A stretch of 64,000 nucleotides of DNA from Lasiosphaeris hirsuta (lineage: Eukaryota; Ascomycota; Sordariomycetes; Sordariales; Lasiosphaeriaceae), in NCBI GenBank assembly GCA_030549175.1, contig JAUKUA010000005.1:4154001-4218000 (forward strand). The letters run 5' to 3'. A program made the translations under genes and the position numbers. The notes below the pieces were generated by a model, which searched no databases, was not told the DNA's origin, and saw only the letters and a program-made list of their open reading frames with translations. Of the stretch, positions 11,180-22,720 are shown piece after piece. Each line of letters opens with the position of its first letter. Position 1 is the first letter of the stretch.

Positions 11180-11480
11180 TCATGGAGAACCAAAAGATGA
11201 ACTCCAAGGACTCGAGGTCCGACTCTGTGTATCCGATGAAGGTTTGGATAGCACGCTCCCCAATGAGTTTGCCAATCTTGCAAGTCTAGCCGCTCTCTCG
11301 GCTGCGGACTCGGGATTCTGTTGTAGAAGACGATCCTGCACAGAAGAAGTGTCATAGACGAAAGCGCCCAATGTGGACGCTGTCGGGCCTGCCGCACTTT
11401 TCGGGGTTAATGTTAGGGCTAGGGGTGGGTTAAAGAAGAGAAACGAACCTAGCATAGAAGGTTGTCTGCTGTGACTTCAT
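11180..11480 (-). CDS. Small hypothetical protein, 82 aa, two exons
   Basis: The ATG at 11480 is in a good context (CACCATGA). Exon 1 (11480-11449) encodes MKSQQTTFYA. An intron at 11397-11448 (GTTCGT ... CTAAC branch ... AAAAG) leads to exon 2 (11396-11180). The sum is 249 nt with stop. The product has a Ser/Thr/Ala-rich start, an amphipathic helix (SAAERAARLARLANSLGSVL) and a Ser/Pro-rich tail. It has no signal peptide or membrane segment. No family is recognised; the splice fit and codon use make it more than a chance ORF, but it could still be spurious. Confidence 0.45.
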
Positions 11481-12157
11481 GGTGACCTTTTTGTATGAGA
11501 AGGCTTTGACCAATAAGATCAATAGTTGTTGCTGTAAGCTTTGCAGTTGTAGAGTTGTATGTGTTATGTGCCTTCGAGACGATTCGGGATTTTAGTAGTC
11601 CTCAGGACCATAATATACCAACCTTGGGGGGGTCTCATTGTGACTCTCAAGACTTGACGTTGTTTTGGAAACATAATCTTCAAATTCTGGCCTCTGCTCC
11701 TCAGGCAGTGGTGCGTTTCCCCAGATCTGGGATTCTGAAATCTGGGGTTTGGTGTTGGCGTCTGGGGGCCAATCAGCGGCGTGCCTAGGCATCCATGAAC
11801 AGGGGCTGGCTGAGCCTGGATTTTGGCGCCCGAGATCTTGGGAATGGAATCCTAAGCCAATCAAGTGGCCCAACTCGACACCCCTGTCAGGGGTAATGGG
11901 GCTTGATGGTTTCGCCCAGAGCCTTGCGGGCTTCGCCCCGGTTGTCGTCGCCCCCCCAGGACGGAACGCTGCGTCATGCCATGTCGTGCTGCCCTCTTGT
12001 CGAGTTACAACTCTAACCGCTTTCCTGGGCCCATTGACGGCGCCCACTGATCCATTAATCCACTGATTCATCGATCCATCGATCCATTGAGGTCGTCGCC
12101 GATTCACTCCTGCAAAAGGCAACTAGGTAGGCAGGCAGCCACCATTGTCCGCTTGAT
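11481..12157. other. Intergenic
   Basis: It contains a short direct-repeat patch (atcgatccatcgatccattg) at about 12065-12090. The minus reading 11592-12122 has no family resemblance. Confidence 0.35.
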
Positions 12158-14739
12158 ATGGAGATGCAAGCCGGCTTCGCTCCAGACGCTGCTTTGGTCT
12201 CTCTCGCGTCCCGACACGAAAATGAGGGCCGTACAACCCCATCCGGTCTGCAAGGACCCGCGATAATCGGCCGTGCCGATACTACCAAGCTCCGGAAGCA
12301 TGATAACATCCCCCGTCGTCTCTTGCTGGACCACTCCCCGGCCTCACCATCTCGATCTGCGACGGCTACCCCCTCCCCAGTTCCAACCACTCCGACCATC
12401 TGGTCCTTCGGCCCCCTCTCCCCCAGGAGCTTCAGTTCCAGCATGCAAAGTCCCCCCTCCATCGCCGGAATGAGTTTCTCCCACAGCAGAGACTCGTCCT
12501 TTGGGACATCCGTACCGTCGACCAGCGAACCGAGGCCTGTATCGAGAGGTTCAACTCGCTTACTTAAGGATCTCCCGCCAGCCGAGGGGGCCCATCGCTG
12601 TGCTGCTCCCAGCGTCGACCTGATAATAGGTAATCGACACGGCCGGCAGTGGGCCGAAGCGAAGGACCTAACCCAGTGGCGGCGGATGATCCTCGACGCC
12701 GGAGGTGCGGACCTTCCACCCGAGCCAGAGCCCGAGGAAGACAATGCCGACCTTCGCGCGTACCGTCAGGGAGATTCACCACCGCCGCAGAGCTTTGTAC
12801 ACGATGGTGCAAGTCCGGACGAGTGCGATGCGCTTGGGCTACGAGAGGTGAACTCATCATTGGAGTGTCTGAATATCACGGCAGATGAATATCTGGATGT
12901 GAGGTAAGACGTGCCTAGATTTAGGCATGGTGAGCAGTGGGCTAAATGGGCACCAACAGATCCGAGATGATGCGTGACGACGAGAGACCCCAGTGCGAAG
13001 GGGATACGGTCTTCCAAGCGCCCGAGTCAACACCGTCAGTCACTGACGACGACGATTCGTCCAAAGCCGACCTCGACAACGACTCGGATATCACTCTCCA
13101 GACGGAGAGAGTGACACGGAGTATCTTGGATACGGAATTCGATCTTGATCTCGGGAGTTCGGAGCCACCATCCGATGTGCTCGAAGCCGTCCGGGCGTGC
13201 TTGGATGAGATATCCCTGACTCTCCAGCACGCTCGCGGAATGGGCTTTCTACGGGCCCCTTTCCACTCGGCCGCCCCAAGCTCCGAAACCTCTGCATCGT
13301 CCGCATCGGCCCTGCCGTCAGATCTAACATCGTGCAGATCGGCCGCTAGCAAAAAGAAGCGCGCGATAAGGGACCTAGGAGATGGCGATGGCGACCTGCA
13401 AGAAGAGTCGGACGAAGAAGGGGACACGGCCGCTGAGCAAAGCGAGAGTGGCCAGCGCAAGAAGGCAAAGTCCGAGCAGTATCCCTGCCCCTTTCGGAAG
13501 AGATCGCCCTACAAGTTCAACTGTCGAAAGTGGGAGTACTGTGCCAAGGCCCCCTTTAAGAACATGACCGAGCTGAAGTGAGTCAAGTCTCTGGTTCCTT
13601 CCTCGCTCCACTGCTAACCACAGCGGCTGTCTAGAAAGCACATCCTCAAGTACCACCAAAGTAATCATGAGCAAAGGCAGTTTGCCTTCAAGTGCATCCG
13701 GTGTCACGCTGGGTTCGTTCGCGTCGAAGAGCTGCACTCGCACATGAGGCTAGAGGGCGAAGACCTGTGCAAAGTCCAACCCCCGGCTTCGACCGGAGAC
13801 GTGATCAGCCCCACGATTGAAACACAGCTACGCAGCAGAGCAGTCCACTTTGACTGGGTTAGCCTTTGGAGAGCTCTGTTCCCCGAGGATAGCCACGTTC
13901 CTGATCCAGGTAAGTCCACAGCCCGTCCCCATGCCAACGACAGACTCCACGACTTACACGACGCAGAGTTCGAACCGATCGTCGAGCTCCACGAAGTCGA
14001 CCACGAATACAAGGCCGGCCTGCCCGAGTTCGAAGACCAGCTCTCCTCGACCCTCATCACCCTCCTCCCCGCCGGCGACGCCCAGTCGCACTACGTGCTC
14101 TACAACAGCCTGCAAAACGTCTTCCAAGACTTCCTCGCCACCATCTTCCAAAACGCCCAAGCCCACGCAGCCGCCGAATCCAACCCCCCGCAGCCACCCA
14201 TCACCAGCCCAGGCCCGGGACCCACCAGCACCCAGCCCCGCAGCCGCAGCAGCCCCCCAAGCCGGCCCCAAAGCCCGGCCGTCCGCCCCATCCCCCCCAA
14301 CCTCCTCCGCCAGCGCCTGAGCACCCGGTCCTCGGCCTCGTCCAGCTCCCGCCGCTCCGCTAGCACCCTCAGCCGGACCTCGACGCGCCCGACCTCGACG
14401 GCCTCGGAGAGCGTCGTCTCCGCCCGCAGCAGCGTCCATCCGCCGCTCCCGGCTCTGCCGTCCCGGCCCGTCGTCGCCGCGGTGCCGGTGCAGCATAAGC
14501 GGCAGCGGGTGTTGGCGAGGGAGGAGAGCGGGCAGCGGGACTCGGGGATTGATGTGGACGGGGCGCGGTGCGGGGCTTGTGGTGTGTTGATGAGCTCGTG
14601 TGGGTGTAGGCTCGGGGAGGGGTTTGGGGCTAGGTTGTTGCTGGGGTCCCAGGGGGGGCAGGGGGGGATGGGTGGTGGGCGGATGGGGTGTATGCGGACC
14701 TGGGGCCGGAAGGTATGGCGGATTCGTTGCTGGGGTTGA
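12158..14739 (+). CDS. C2H2-like zinc-finger protein, fungal, 803 aa
   Basis: Four exons: 12158-12903, 12960-13577, 13635-13909 and 13967-14739. Introns are 56-57 nt and lengths sum to 804 codons. The first about 450 residues are Ser/Pro-rich and acidic. A Cys/His block spans about residues 446-515: YPCPFRKR..YKFNCRKWEYC, KKHILKYHQ, FKCIRCHAGF, LHSHMRLEGEDLC. This is the fungal multi-zinc layout of one CPF-type finger followed by H..H and CxxC..H. The C-terminal third is Pro/Ser/Arg low complexity ending in Gly-rich sequence with a CGACG Cys cluster. It shares this finger layout with the zinc-finger part of the gene at 59089-62626. A nuclear or nucleic-acid role is inference. The last about 60 residues are odd in composition, so the true 3' end may differ. 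Confidence 0.7.
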
Positions 14740-15429
14740 CGGTGTGGAGTACCGACGGTGCGGGCGCGGGCTCTGCGATGGACTTTTCGGTGTTGTAAAG
14801 GCATGGAAAAGGGGGCTGTGGATGGTGGCATGAGAGGCGTTTATCTTTTCTGTAATTAAGGGGTTCGGTGTAAGATGAAGCCCGGAGCGTAATACTCCCA
14901 TACCTGATGCATTGACGTCAGCAATAATTGCCCGTAATTACCATAATGATTCCCACATTCTCCTTTTGGGGAGCTTCATCTCAGCCTAGTTATGCCTGCG
15001 ATGGAAATAAAAGTCCCAAGATCACAAAAGGTAACCATCCACAATCTTTTTGTGCGGCACAGGAAACTCGTGACCTGACCGGGAGCAGCGCCTGGTTATG
15101 ATTTGAGGGCTCGGATTACAAGGCTCGGACAATGCCAAACTCGTCACTGGAAGGAGATGAGAAATTCAATAGTCCCAACAATTGAACTAGTTTCGGTGTC
15201 GATAAACCCTCCTTGTGTAACCAATATACAAACTCATGCTAGTACCAAGGTAGACAACTAACTCAGCCGGGCTTGTTCAGCAAGTAGCTAACAGCGATAT
15301 CTCAAGTATATAAGCAAGAGGTCATAAGCAAAGAGACCAGTCTCATTTATCATCCACAATTCATCATAATACATCTCCCCTTGACATAAGCCTCCATCAA
15401 CTCAAAGCATCAAAAACCCCACCGTCACG
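14740..15429. other. Intergenic, promoter region of the RlpA-like gene
   Basis: No gene is seen. AT content rises toward 15300, consistent with a promoter. Confidence 0.5.
15307..15314 (+). promoter_or_regulatory. TATA box
   Basis: TATATAAG lies about 115 nt upstream of the ATG at 15430 and is followed by an A/C-rich leader, as in highly expressed fungal secreted-protein genes. Confidence 0.5.
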
Positions 15430-15831
15430 ATGCATTTCCTCCAAGCTCCCCTCCTGGCGCTCCTAGCCCTCCCCATTCTCAGCACCGCGACCCCCGCCCC
15501 CGCCCCCGCCCCCGCAATCGCCAGCTCGCCGCTCGTCGAGCGCGACATTACAGGGAGGATCACATTTTACGACCCCGGCTCCGAGATCGGCGCCTGCGGC
15601 AAGAGATATAGCTCCAACCAGCACATCGCGGCCCTCGACCCGACCCTATTCACGTCGGCACGCTGTTTCAAGAGCGTCCGCGTCAGCTATAACGGCAAGA
15701 GCGTCGACGTGACCATCGTCAGCGTCTCCTACGGTATCCCTTCTAACGGGCTCGACCTGAGCCGGTCGGCCTTCAAGGAGCTGGCGCCGCTGGCGCTCGG
15801 CATGTTCAATGCGACTTGGGTGTGGTTGTAG
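15430..15831 (+). CDS. Secreted RlpA-like double-psi beta-barrel protein, 133 aa
   Basis: Residues 1-20 form a signal peptide ending STA. A Pro-Ala repeat (about 21-30) and a VERD processing-like site follow. From residue 41 the protein reads GRITFYDPGSEIGACGKRY, with SVRVSYNGKSVDVTIVSVSYG and the terminal LDLSRSAFKELAPLALG: the order of an RlpA/expansin-type six-stranded double-psi beta-barrel. Family members act outside the cell at the wall or host surface. Only two cysteines remain (C56 and one near 79). The segment after VTIV lacks the usual D-x-C and second cysteine pair, so the barrel is a reduced version. There is no carbohydrate-binding extension. Confidence 0.8.
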   Translation: MHFLQAPLLALLALPILSTATPAPAPAPAIASSPLVERDITGRITFYDPGSEIGACGKRYSSNQHIAALDPTLFTSARCFKSVRVSYNGKSVDVTIVSVSYGIPSNGLDLSRSAFKELAPLALGMFNATWVWL

Positions 15832-16167
15832 AGGGAGCAACGACGATGCCCTTGCCCTCAAGACTTAGTCCGGTTGTTGAAAAGGGCATGGCTTGAAAAG
15901 GGGCTTGCATGGAGCCCTACGATGAATGGATTATTTACTATTTCGCATTCGCCCCAATTCTTCCCCGGTCTAACAGTTACTAGGAGCCCCAACATGCATG
16001 CCAAAGCTCCATGTGTAGAAACCTTAGGTTCACCATTACTACGAAATCAAAGCGCTCTGGTCGTATGCTTGGAGAGCCCTGGCTTTGTGTCTGTTGGGGT
16101 CTTTGAATTGCTCTCTCGTGCTCATACCTGTATTCGTTCGATTTTTTAATCGAGCTGCCTAGGACAA
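15832..16167. other. 3' intergenic
   Basis: Convergent 3' ends of the RlpA-like gene and the NTPase gene. No further gene is seen. Confidence 0.5.
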
Positions 16168-18325
16168 TCATAGGGGCCGATGCTGGAGAAATCCCCCCAG
16201 AATGACGATATGCTTCTCTGGTGGCACCCAGCGGATCACATCCGTGCTTCTGTCCTCGCTTGTGATCAATAATTTGAAGGCCGCCCCGAGCTTCTCATCC
16301 CCAGCGATGGCAAGCAAGCCCCTGGCCAACTGGCGAAGAGCTTCACCCCAGTCGTTTAAAGAGCCCTCGAGCGCGGATATGTTGTCGATGATGCAGTACA
16401 CCGTGACACCCGGACGGACCTGCCGCACCAGGCAATGGAGAAGCCACACCAGGGTGCCGACATCTCGTCGAGCGAGCTGGGCGAGGACTCTGTCGTCGAC
16501 GAAGCCCAGACTCGGCTCGGGCGTGTCTGGGTACTGCAGGAGCTGGGTTATCAGGCCCCGCAGGACGCCCTGGGGGCCACGGAGGCTGTCCTGCGGCGAG
16601 AAGTGCTGGCCGCAGAAGTGGTGCAGCGAGATGGTCGACGGCGTCGTCAGCAACAGCGATAGAGCCAGGGACGCGCAGAATACCGACAGAGGCGAGGTCT
16701 TCCCGACGGCGAAGGCGCCGCAGTGCCCGTCCACCAGCAGCACATCGGACTGGGCCGGGTGCCCGAGCCAGTTGTGGAAGGCCGGTGTGGACATTAGCCA
16801 CCATCCGCGTTGGAGCGCTTGCGTCGTCATGGTGTTTCCCACGTCGACAACGCGCTGCAGGTCCTCTGTGTGGCCGGATACGGGCACGTCGAGAATGCCG
16901 AGGATTTGGACAAGCGTGACGGAGCTGTCCTGCGCATCCGCTGCGGACCAAGGGTCTGGACCGTTCTGGAGAGCACGGACTGGGCTGCCAGACGACTGCT
17001 CGTTGGCGCAATCGAGGGGCGCGTCTGGGGTGGCACCGTAGCCGTAATGGCTGTCCACGACGAGGAAGTACAGCCCTTTCTGGAACGGGGCGTATATCCA
17101 GGAGGGGATCGAGCTGGTGGCGGATTCTTGCTGCTCCTTGACGGCGGCTTTGACGCTCTCCACCAGATGAGCCTCGAGTTCTGTATTCCGCCGCGCAAGC
17201 AGGGTGTCTAGCTTGCGCCCGTTCTCCTCCTCCTGCTTTCCGAGGCTGCGGAAGCCGGCGGGGATCGTCTGACGGACGGCGTTGATTGAATAGTTTGTCT
17301 GCGTCGCGACGCCATACAGTGCTGCAAATGCTGCGTCCCAGAGGTGGTTTCTGTACCTCTCGAGCAACCGCGAGGAGTTTTTCAATCTTTGGACAATCTC
17401 GTCGATTTCGGACGCTTCTTGGTATGGAGTTGACGCCAGGATGCGAGCGGGAACTAATGTCAGTCAGATTCATTAGAGCATGGCAAAAGCGGGCTGGGGT
17501 TGAGATTCGCATACATTTCAACCTGTGCTTGTGTGCAAGGTTGTCGATGAGCTTTGGTATGTCCTCCAAAAGTTCAACGTATAGCTTACGAATCTTGTCC
17601 TGCAACTCTTGAATGGGCCGGACAGGCAAGGTCTGACAGAGTTCCTTGAGGTCTACCCATGTTTCGGTGATCCGCTCCAGCGCGCTGAAGATATTTTCCC
17701 TGTTCTCTTCCCGCTGGGATATCGTCTGCAAAAAAAAAAAGCATTGGCTTGTCTTTCTCTGTAAGCGCACTGCATCGGCTTACCTTGAATACGACACTCA
17801 GACCAACGCGCAAGATGTTTAAGCCATATTCGTCTGGTATCAGGTCAAGAAACATCTCTGCTGCACCGGCAATGGCCGTTCCATGCCTCAGGAATCTTCT
17901 AAGCGGGTTCTTCTCTGTCTTGTCATTGTACTTCTTCTTGGCCTCCCGCATCACATCCAACACGTCATCCCAAGTGCAGTTGGTCAAGTTTAAGTTGGTC
18001 TTGTTTGCAAATTCCGGGTCTTGGGAGAGGCGTCGCAGAAGGTCTTCGAGTTCCCTGTACAATTATTCGTCAGTCAATGTCCCTCACCAACTCGGCCGAG
18101 CACCAATCTTGCTCTATGCACTCGTGAGCAGGGCCAAGAAAAAACAAGGTACTTGTATGGCAGAGGACGCATAAACTCGGCACGCTGCTTGTCGAAGACG
18201 GTAGGCACTTGTAGAGCCGGGTGAAGGGTTGCACCTTCGCCCATTTTCCATTCCATAAATGGTTCCAGCTCGGACGGATCATTCACGGCCTCTCGCATCC
18301 GAACCGACAAGTCTTCTTCTGACAT
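16168..18325 (-). CDS. STAND-like NTPase A with helical N-terminal domain, 646 aa
   Basis: Four exons: 18325-18153, 18054-17784, 17725-17515 and 17453-16168, summing to 647 codons. Residues 58-150 form an all-helical domain (TWDDVLDVMREAKKKYNDK, LIPDEYGLNILRVGLSVVF) of the kind found at the N-terminus of fungal NACHT/STAND-like proteins (DUF7708-like by eye). A charged helical linker follows. The C-terminal half is a P-loop-like fold: VLLVDGHCGAFAVGKTS near residue 455 contains an exact GxxxxGKT, then HHFCGQHF, GLITQLLQ, and a Walker-B-like YCIIDNIS. No WD, TPR or ankyrin repeats follow, unlike classical NLRs. It is divergent from the AAA gene at 18807 and paralogous to the gene at 27372. The family names are my reading; the architecture is seen directly. 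Confidence 0.75.
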
Positions 18326-18806
18326 GCTGCTGTAAGGCCGGTTTGTGAGAAGATATAAGTCTTGAGACGTAAGTTGTTATCACAACAAGGAGGACAACAC
18401 ACTTTCCCGGGGCACACATCATTCAAAAGCAAAAGTGCGAGGTCCGAGGCCTTTCTCTCTGCGACCTTTACACTCATCACACCCATCACGCGATTGAGCC
18501 TCGTTGAGAATGTGGCGCACGCTAGCCCTCTTATATTGGGCACGCGCTGAACCAGAAGGGGTTACAGCGAGCACCTCAGCTTTGAAGGGCGGGAAGAGAA
18601 AACAGAAGAGGAGTGACTATCAGCTGATTGTCAGTCGATAAAACGGTCACAGCTCATGATGGCAGCTGATGATATGTAGCGGATCCCCTTGATTGCATGT
18701 TACGTCTTTCATGTTTGATATTCCTCCTTTTTATCAGTGCGTTTTTCCGTACAAGTTGACAAAACCAGACCTCCCTGCTCGGCCATCCAACTCTACGGTT
18801 CAAACC
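18326..18806. promoter_or_regulatory. Shared divergent promoter region 1
   Basis: About 480 bp separate the two start codons (18325 and 18807, the latter in the strong context AAACCATGG). No gene fits between. The spacing is compatible with bidirectional control of NTPase A and AAA 1; specific sites are not recognisable. Confidence 0.5.
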
Positions 18807-21731
18807 ATGGCAATCGACAACCACTCTCAAGACAGCGATGCGACGATGAAGGGAGACATGAAGGGAGACATGACAAAACAAGTTGACTTGCCACGAAAGC
18901 AAACGGATGAACCCAGCACCACGAACAACAACAAAGCAGGCTCAGATCGGGATGTCACAGATGCCGCCGGGTTTGGCGAAGGGAGCAAAAGTCCCAGCGT
19001 CAACAGCCCTCTGCCAATGCCCTCGAGTCCTCGCCCCCAAGTGCGGCAGTGCACTTGGCGACAGTTCAAGAACAGGCTCCCGGATGAGCAGCCCTGTGTT
19101 GTCGAAGTGCTGCGGGGCGGCAGTGACTTGGAATGCCAAGTCCTCGACGATTCATCCCTCAGTCGCAGGAACGGAATCGGGGGAATCGCGCAGGCGGGTG
19201 ACGAACAGACAACAAGGAGGATCTCGGCCGTGGCCTGGGACAACAGCACTACCGAATGCATCCAGCGCGTCCGCATCCAGTCTCGCGCCGTGGTGCGAGT
19301 CCTGGCCGCGGTGAGCGGGGAGGCTTGGGACGCCGACAGGACGCACACCTTCCTCCGGCCCTTTGGGTACTTGATCCACCACCAAGACCGAGTCAGAGCC
19401 GAGCTCGAGAGGATGAGGGCTGGCGCAGCTGCCGGCCAGAAAGGACGGGACGGGACGCCCGGGGTCCACAGCTACGTTATCGACTCTGATTCAGCTGCTG
19501 CCTTGGAGTCAGCATTGCGAGAGATCAGTTGCTACGCCGATTTCGTGGACAAGTCCCTCATGCCGTTGTATCACCAGTTTGAGGACTGCGACCTCGGGCA
19601 AACCCTAGTCTCATTCGACGACCTATGGTACCTCTTCCGGCCGGGAGAGTTGGTCCATCTGCCCCCTAATCCTCGCGCCAACCATGCGACATGTTGGGGA
19701 GCCAAAGCATTCGCTCTGTCGGGGCAGCAGTCGATTTGGAGGCTGGGTTCGATCCACCCGCATTACAAGTCGGTCCGCAACAAAGTCCTGTTTAGCGACC
19801 CCTCCGGGACGGCGGTAATGCCATCGGGCAATGGCAGCGAAAGGCGGCGACCAGCCAGCCCCGGCCCAGACTCGGAGGAGTCCGCAGTCGCCCCCAGGGG
19901 CTCCTGCGTCCTGTTCTGTTATTACCTCGATTACAATGGAGATAGCATAATTCCAGTCTGGAATAACCGGATCTGGATCCAGCCTTTTAGGGGGAAAAGG
20001 AGGATCCAGAGCCTCGCGGCGTATCCCGCCCGCTTCCTGGATGCATCGCAGGAGGTGCTCCGCCAGTGCAGAGACCGGGGTGACAAGTTCCTCGGGTGCA
20101 TCCAGAGCAAGCGCATGATGTGCAATGGGTGGACCATGATGCTGGAACCCGACGGCTGCGACCTGATCGGCAGTGACGGGAAGCCAGATCTGGGGCTGGA
20201 GCTATTCGAGGGCGAGGTCATCATCGATGTCAAGGAGGCCTACGACCAGAACCCGCAGTGGAGAATACAAGACCCCGGGTGCCAGCCTTACGGCCCCGAG
20301 ACGCTGGAGCAACTCGACGCCTTTAGCGTCGTTTTATGGTCGGACGAGGAATGCTCGAGAGCAGAGAAGCAGAATCTCGAGCTCGTCGTGCTCAACGACG
20401 ACGTCCAACGCTACGAGTTCAACCGGTACATGCAAAGCGACGCCTACCTCCGAGGGAAGACCGGGGCTATCCCACCCGACAAGGACAGGCTGTCGCAGGA
20501 CGACCTGGCCTTGCTCCCCCGGAGACTGTATGTCTTCTCCCTTTGCAAGCGCTTTTTCGGCCCCATGGATGTCTCGTACCTGCGGCCAATCTGTCCCCAA
20601 ACAGACGCGTTTGAGAAGCTGCAAATCGACGATGACAAGAAGAGCCGGATCGAGTCGATGATCGACTATCATTTCCTGCAAAAGGCAGCTCGGTCGGTCA
20701 ACCGGGACATCGCCACCCAAGACTTTATGCGGAGGGGAGGATGCGGCCTCGTCATCCTCATCCAGGGCGCGCCCGGTGTTGGCAAGACGGCCACGGCGTC
20801 GGCAGTCGCCCAGGCGTACCAGAAACCCCTGTTTTCCATTCAATTTGGAGACCTCGATTTCCGAGCACGGAAGCTGGCTGCATTCTTTCGGTGGGCCGAG
20901 CGATGGGACTGCATTGTTCTCATGGACGAGATCGATGTCTTTCTCACGCAACGAGACCGGTATACCGGCCTGGACTCCAACATTTTTGTTTCCCGTACGT
21001 TTTTGTTTGGCAACCCTTGCAATCCACCCCGTACTCCACTCGGTGCTTAACAGGTCCTAGTTCTCCTCCGGGTCCTCGACGAGTTCAGCGGCATCCTCTT
21101 CCTAACCAGCAACCGACCGGGCGTGCTCGACGAGGCCCTCAGCTCCCGGGTGCACCTCAACCTCTGCTACCCCAAGCTCTCCCTGGAGCACACGCGAGGC
21201 GTGTTCCAACTAAACATTGACAGCCTCGAGGAAAGCCAGCGCCAGCAGCACTCGGCCACGGGGCAGCCGCCGCTGTGCATCTTCGCCAAGGACATCCTGG
21301 CCTTTGCGGAGCGGCACTACGCCGCGTGCGAGCCGCACGACGGGGTGGGGCGGTGGAACGGGCGCCAGATCCGCAACGCGTTCCACACGGCGGCGGCGCT
21401 GGCGTACCACGCGGTGCGCGACACGCCGGGCGCGCAGCCGCAGCTGCGGGCGAGCGACTTTGAGAAAGTGCGGGAGCTGGTCGCGGCCTACGAGCACGCC
21501 CGGGCGCGCATCCTCAACAACATGTCCGACTCGCAGATGGCGCTCTCGCGCTCCGAGCGGTACGACGGCGACGGGCCCGAGGCCGGGAATGTGCCCCTGA
21601 CGGCCCTCTATCCGCAAGTGCATCCGAGATCCCTTGCTGAGCTGCTCCCTGCTGGGAGTGCTGGCATGGGTGTGCCGTCCATAATAAGCCGGATCCCAAA
21701 AGGGTCTGGTAATACGCACGACGAAACGTAG
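18807..21731 (+). CDS. AAA ATPase 1 with DUF7025-type central domain, 952 aa
   Basis: Exons 18807-20994 and 21061-21731 (intron 66 nt, acceptor CCTAG) sum to 953 codons. The start at 18807 is chosen for its context; the frame is open to 18693. Residues 1-90 are disordered and include a doubled MKGD unit. A beta-rich region around 95-420 contains the SFDDLWYLFRPGELV signature of the DUF7025 region of fungal AAA proteins. The AAA module has Walker A GAPGVGKTATA (about 654), Walker B CIVLMDEIDVF (about 702), a sensor/Arg-finger region TSNRPGVLDEALSSRVH (about 746) and a lid with WNGRQIRNAF. All catalytic motifs look intact. Members are fungal homologues of BCS1/katanin-like AAA enzymes of unknown substrate. 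It is divergent from NTPase A and paralogous to AAA 2. Confidence 0.85.
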
Positions 21732-22062
21732 GGAGCGGACTGGCTGGTATGGCGAATAGCGGAGATATGGCAAACCGCTCGCAGAGGCTCGTGGCAGGTT
21801 GTCCGTCATATTGTTGCTTCCACAAGCCCATCTGGCTGAAGCCTCCCCGTCTTCCCTTACAATGTATCTCCAAGATCCCTTGGACCGTTGCTACGCCGCC
21901 TACCTAGTCTGCGTGGCCGTGACTGTAGCGCGGCTGCGACCGCAATCTAAAAGGTAGCAGTCTATTCCTGAGTTTTGGTAGAACCTTGCATGATGATGGA
22001 CTGGGTATCTGGGTCCGATCCTTCCATGATAACCTCAGTATAAAACACGAGGTGAAGCTTGT

Positions 22063-22437
22063 ATGACGCATCCTAAAAAGTCCCGAAACCAACTCCAAGT
22101 TGCTCAATTCCTCAGCTGGCCCCTCTCAACGCTGCTGCCATTCATCACTATCATCCACAGCATCACATCTCACAAAATAGCACCAACAAAGTACTTCAGT
22201 GTGTTCACAGCCCTCATCGTCCTCACCGCCAGCATGGCAACCGCGCGACAACACGGCGTGCGCGCCGCAGCCACGGGCCCATGTGACGCTTGGAACGATC
22301 CATGCCGCACCCTCCTCAACTCTGACACCTGTCTTGCGGCATACGTTCCGACAAAGAACATGTCACACAGCTCCTCATGCGTGTCGATGTCCTGGATCCT
22401 GTCGAGGCAAAGACTGAGTGAGGTAGGCAACACCTGA
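22063..22437 (+). CDS. Possible small membrane-anchored or secreted protein
   Basis: This 124-codon ORF lies between the two AAA 3' ends. It has hydrophobic stretches near residues 20-30 and 46-58 (VFTALIVLTASMATA) followed by a Cys-containing segment (PCDAWNDPCRTLLNSDTC). A shorter start would give a signal peptide, but no ATG sits at the ideal place. No family is recognised and the codon bias is weak. Confidence 0.25.
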   Translation: MTHPKKSRNQLQVAQFLSWPLSTLLPFITIIHSITSHKIAPTKYFSVFTALIVLTASMATARQHGVRAAATGPCDAWNDPCRTLLNSDTCLAAYVPTKNMSHSSSCVSMSWILSRQRLSEVGNT

Positions 22438-22720
22438 AGAAAATAAATTACTTTGTACTGACAGGGTGGGTTAGTTTTGCTAGTGTGCTATGGATGCTAT
22501 GAGGATGTAATCTAGGAGTTTGCGATTGAGACATTGGGGTGTCCGATACCATCGGGGCAGTGAAGGCGTGATAAGAGCAGGCCATCCTGGTTTACATAGC
22601 AAAGGGCTGGCTTGACACGAGAATCATACAGACAAGTGAGAATATGATTAGAGAAGAATGCACTTCAAGGACATAAAACCAAATAGATATCCCAAAATAT
22701 ACCACAAGAGCCAATCAACT

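Noticed and set aside
13954..14901. Long minus-strand ORF (315 codons) opposite the zinc-finger gene
   Set aside because: A shadow of GC-rich coding sequence; Pro/His/Arg repeats and no domain, while the plus strand has a phased four-exon gene.
16343..17770. 475-codon minus ORF overlapping NTPase A in another frame
   Set aside because: Starts within a true exon, runs through introns and becomes Arg/Pro/Ala-rich without motifs.
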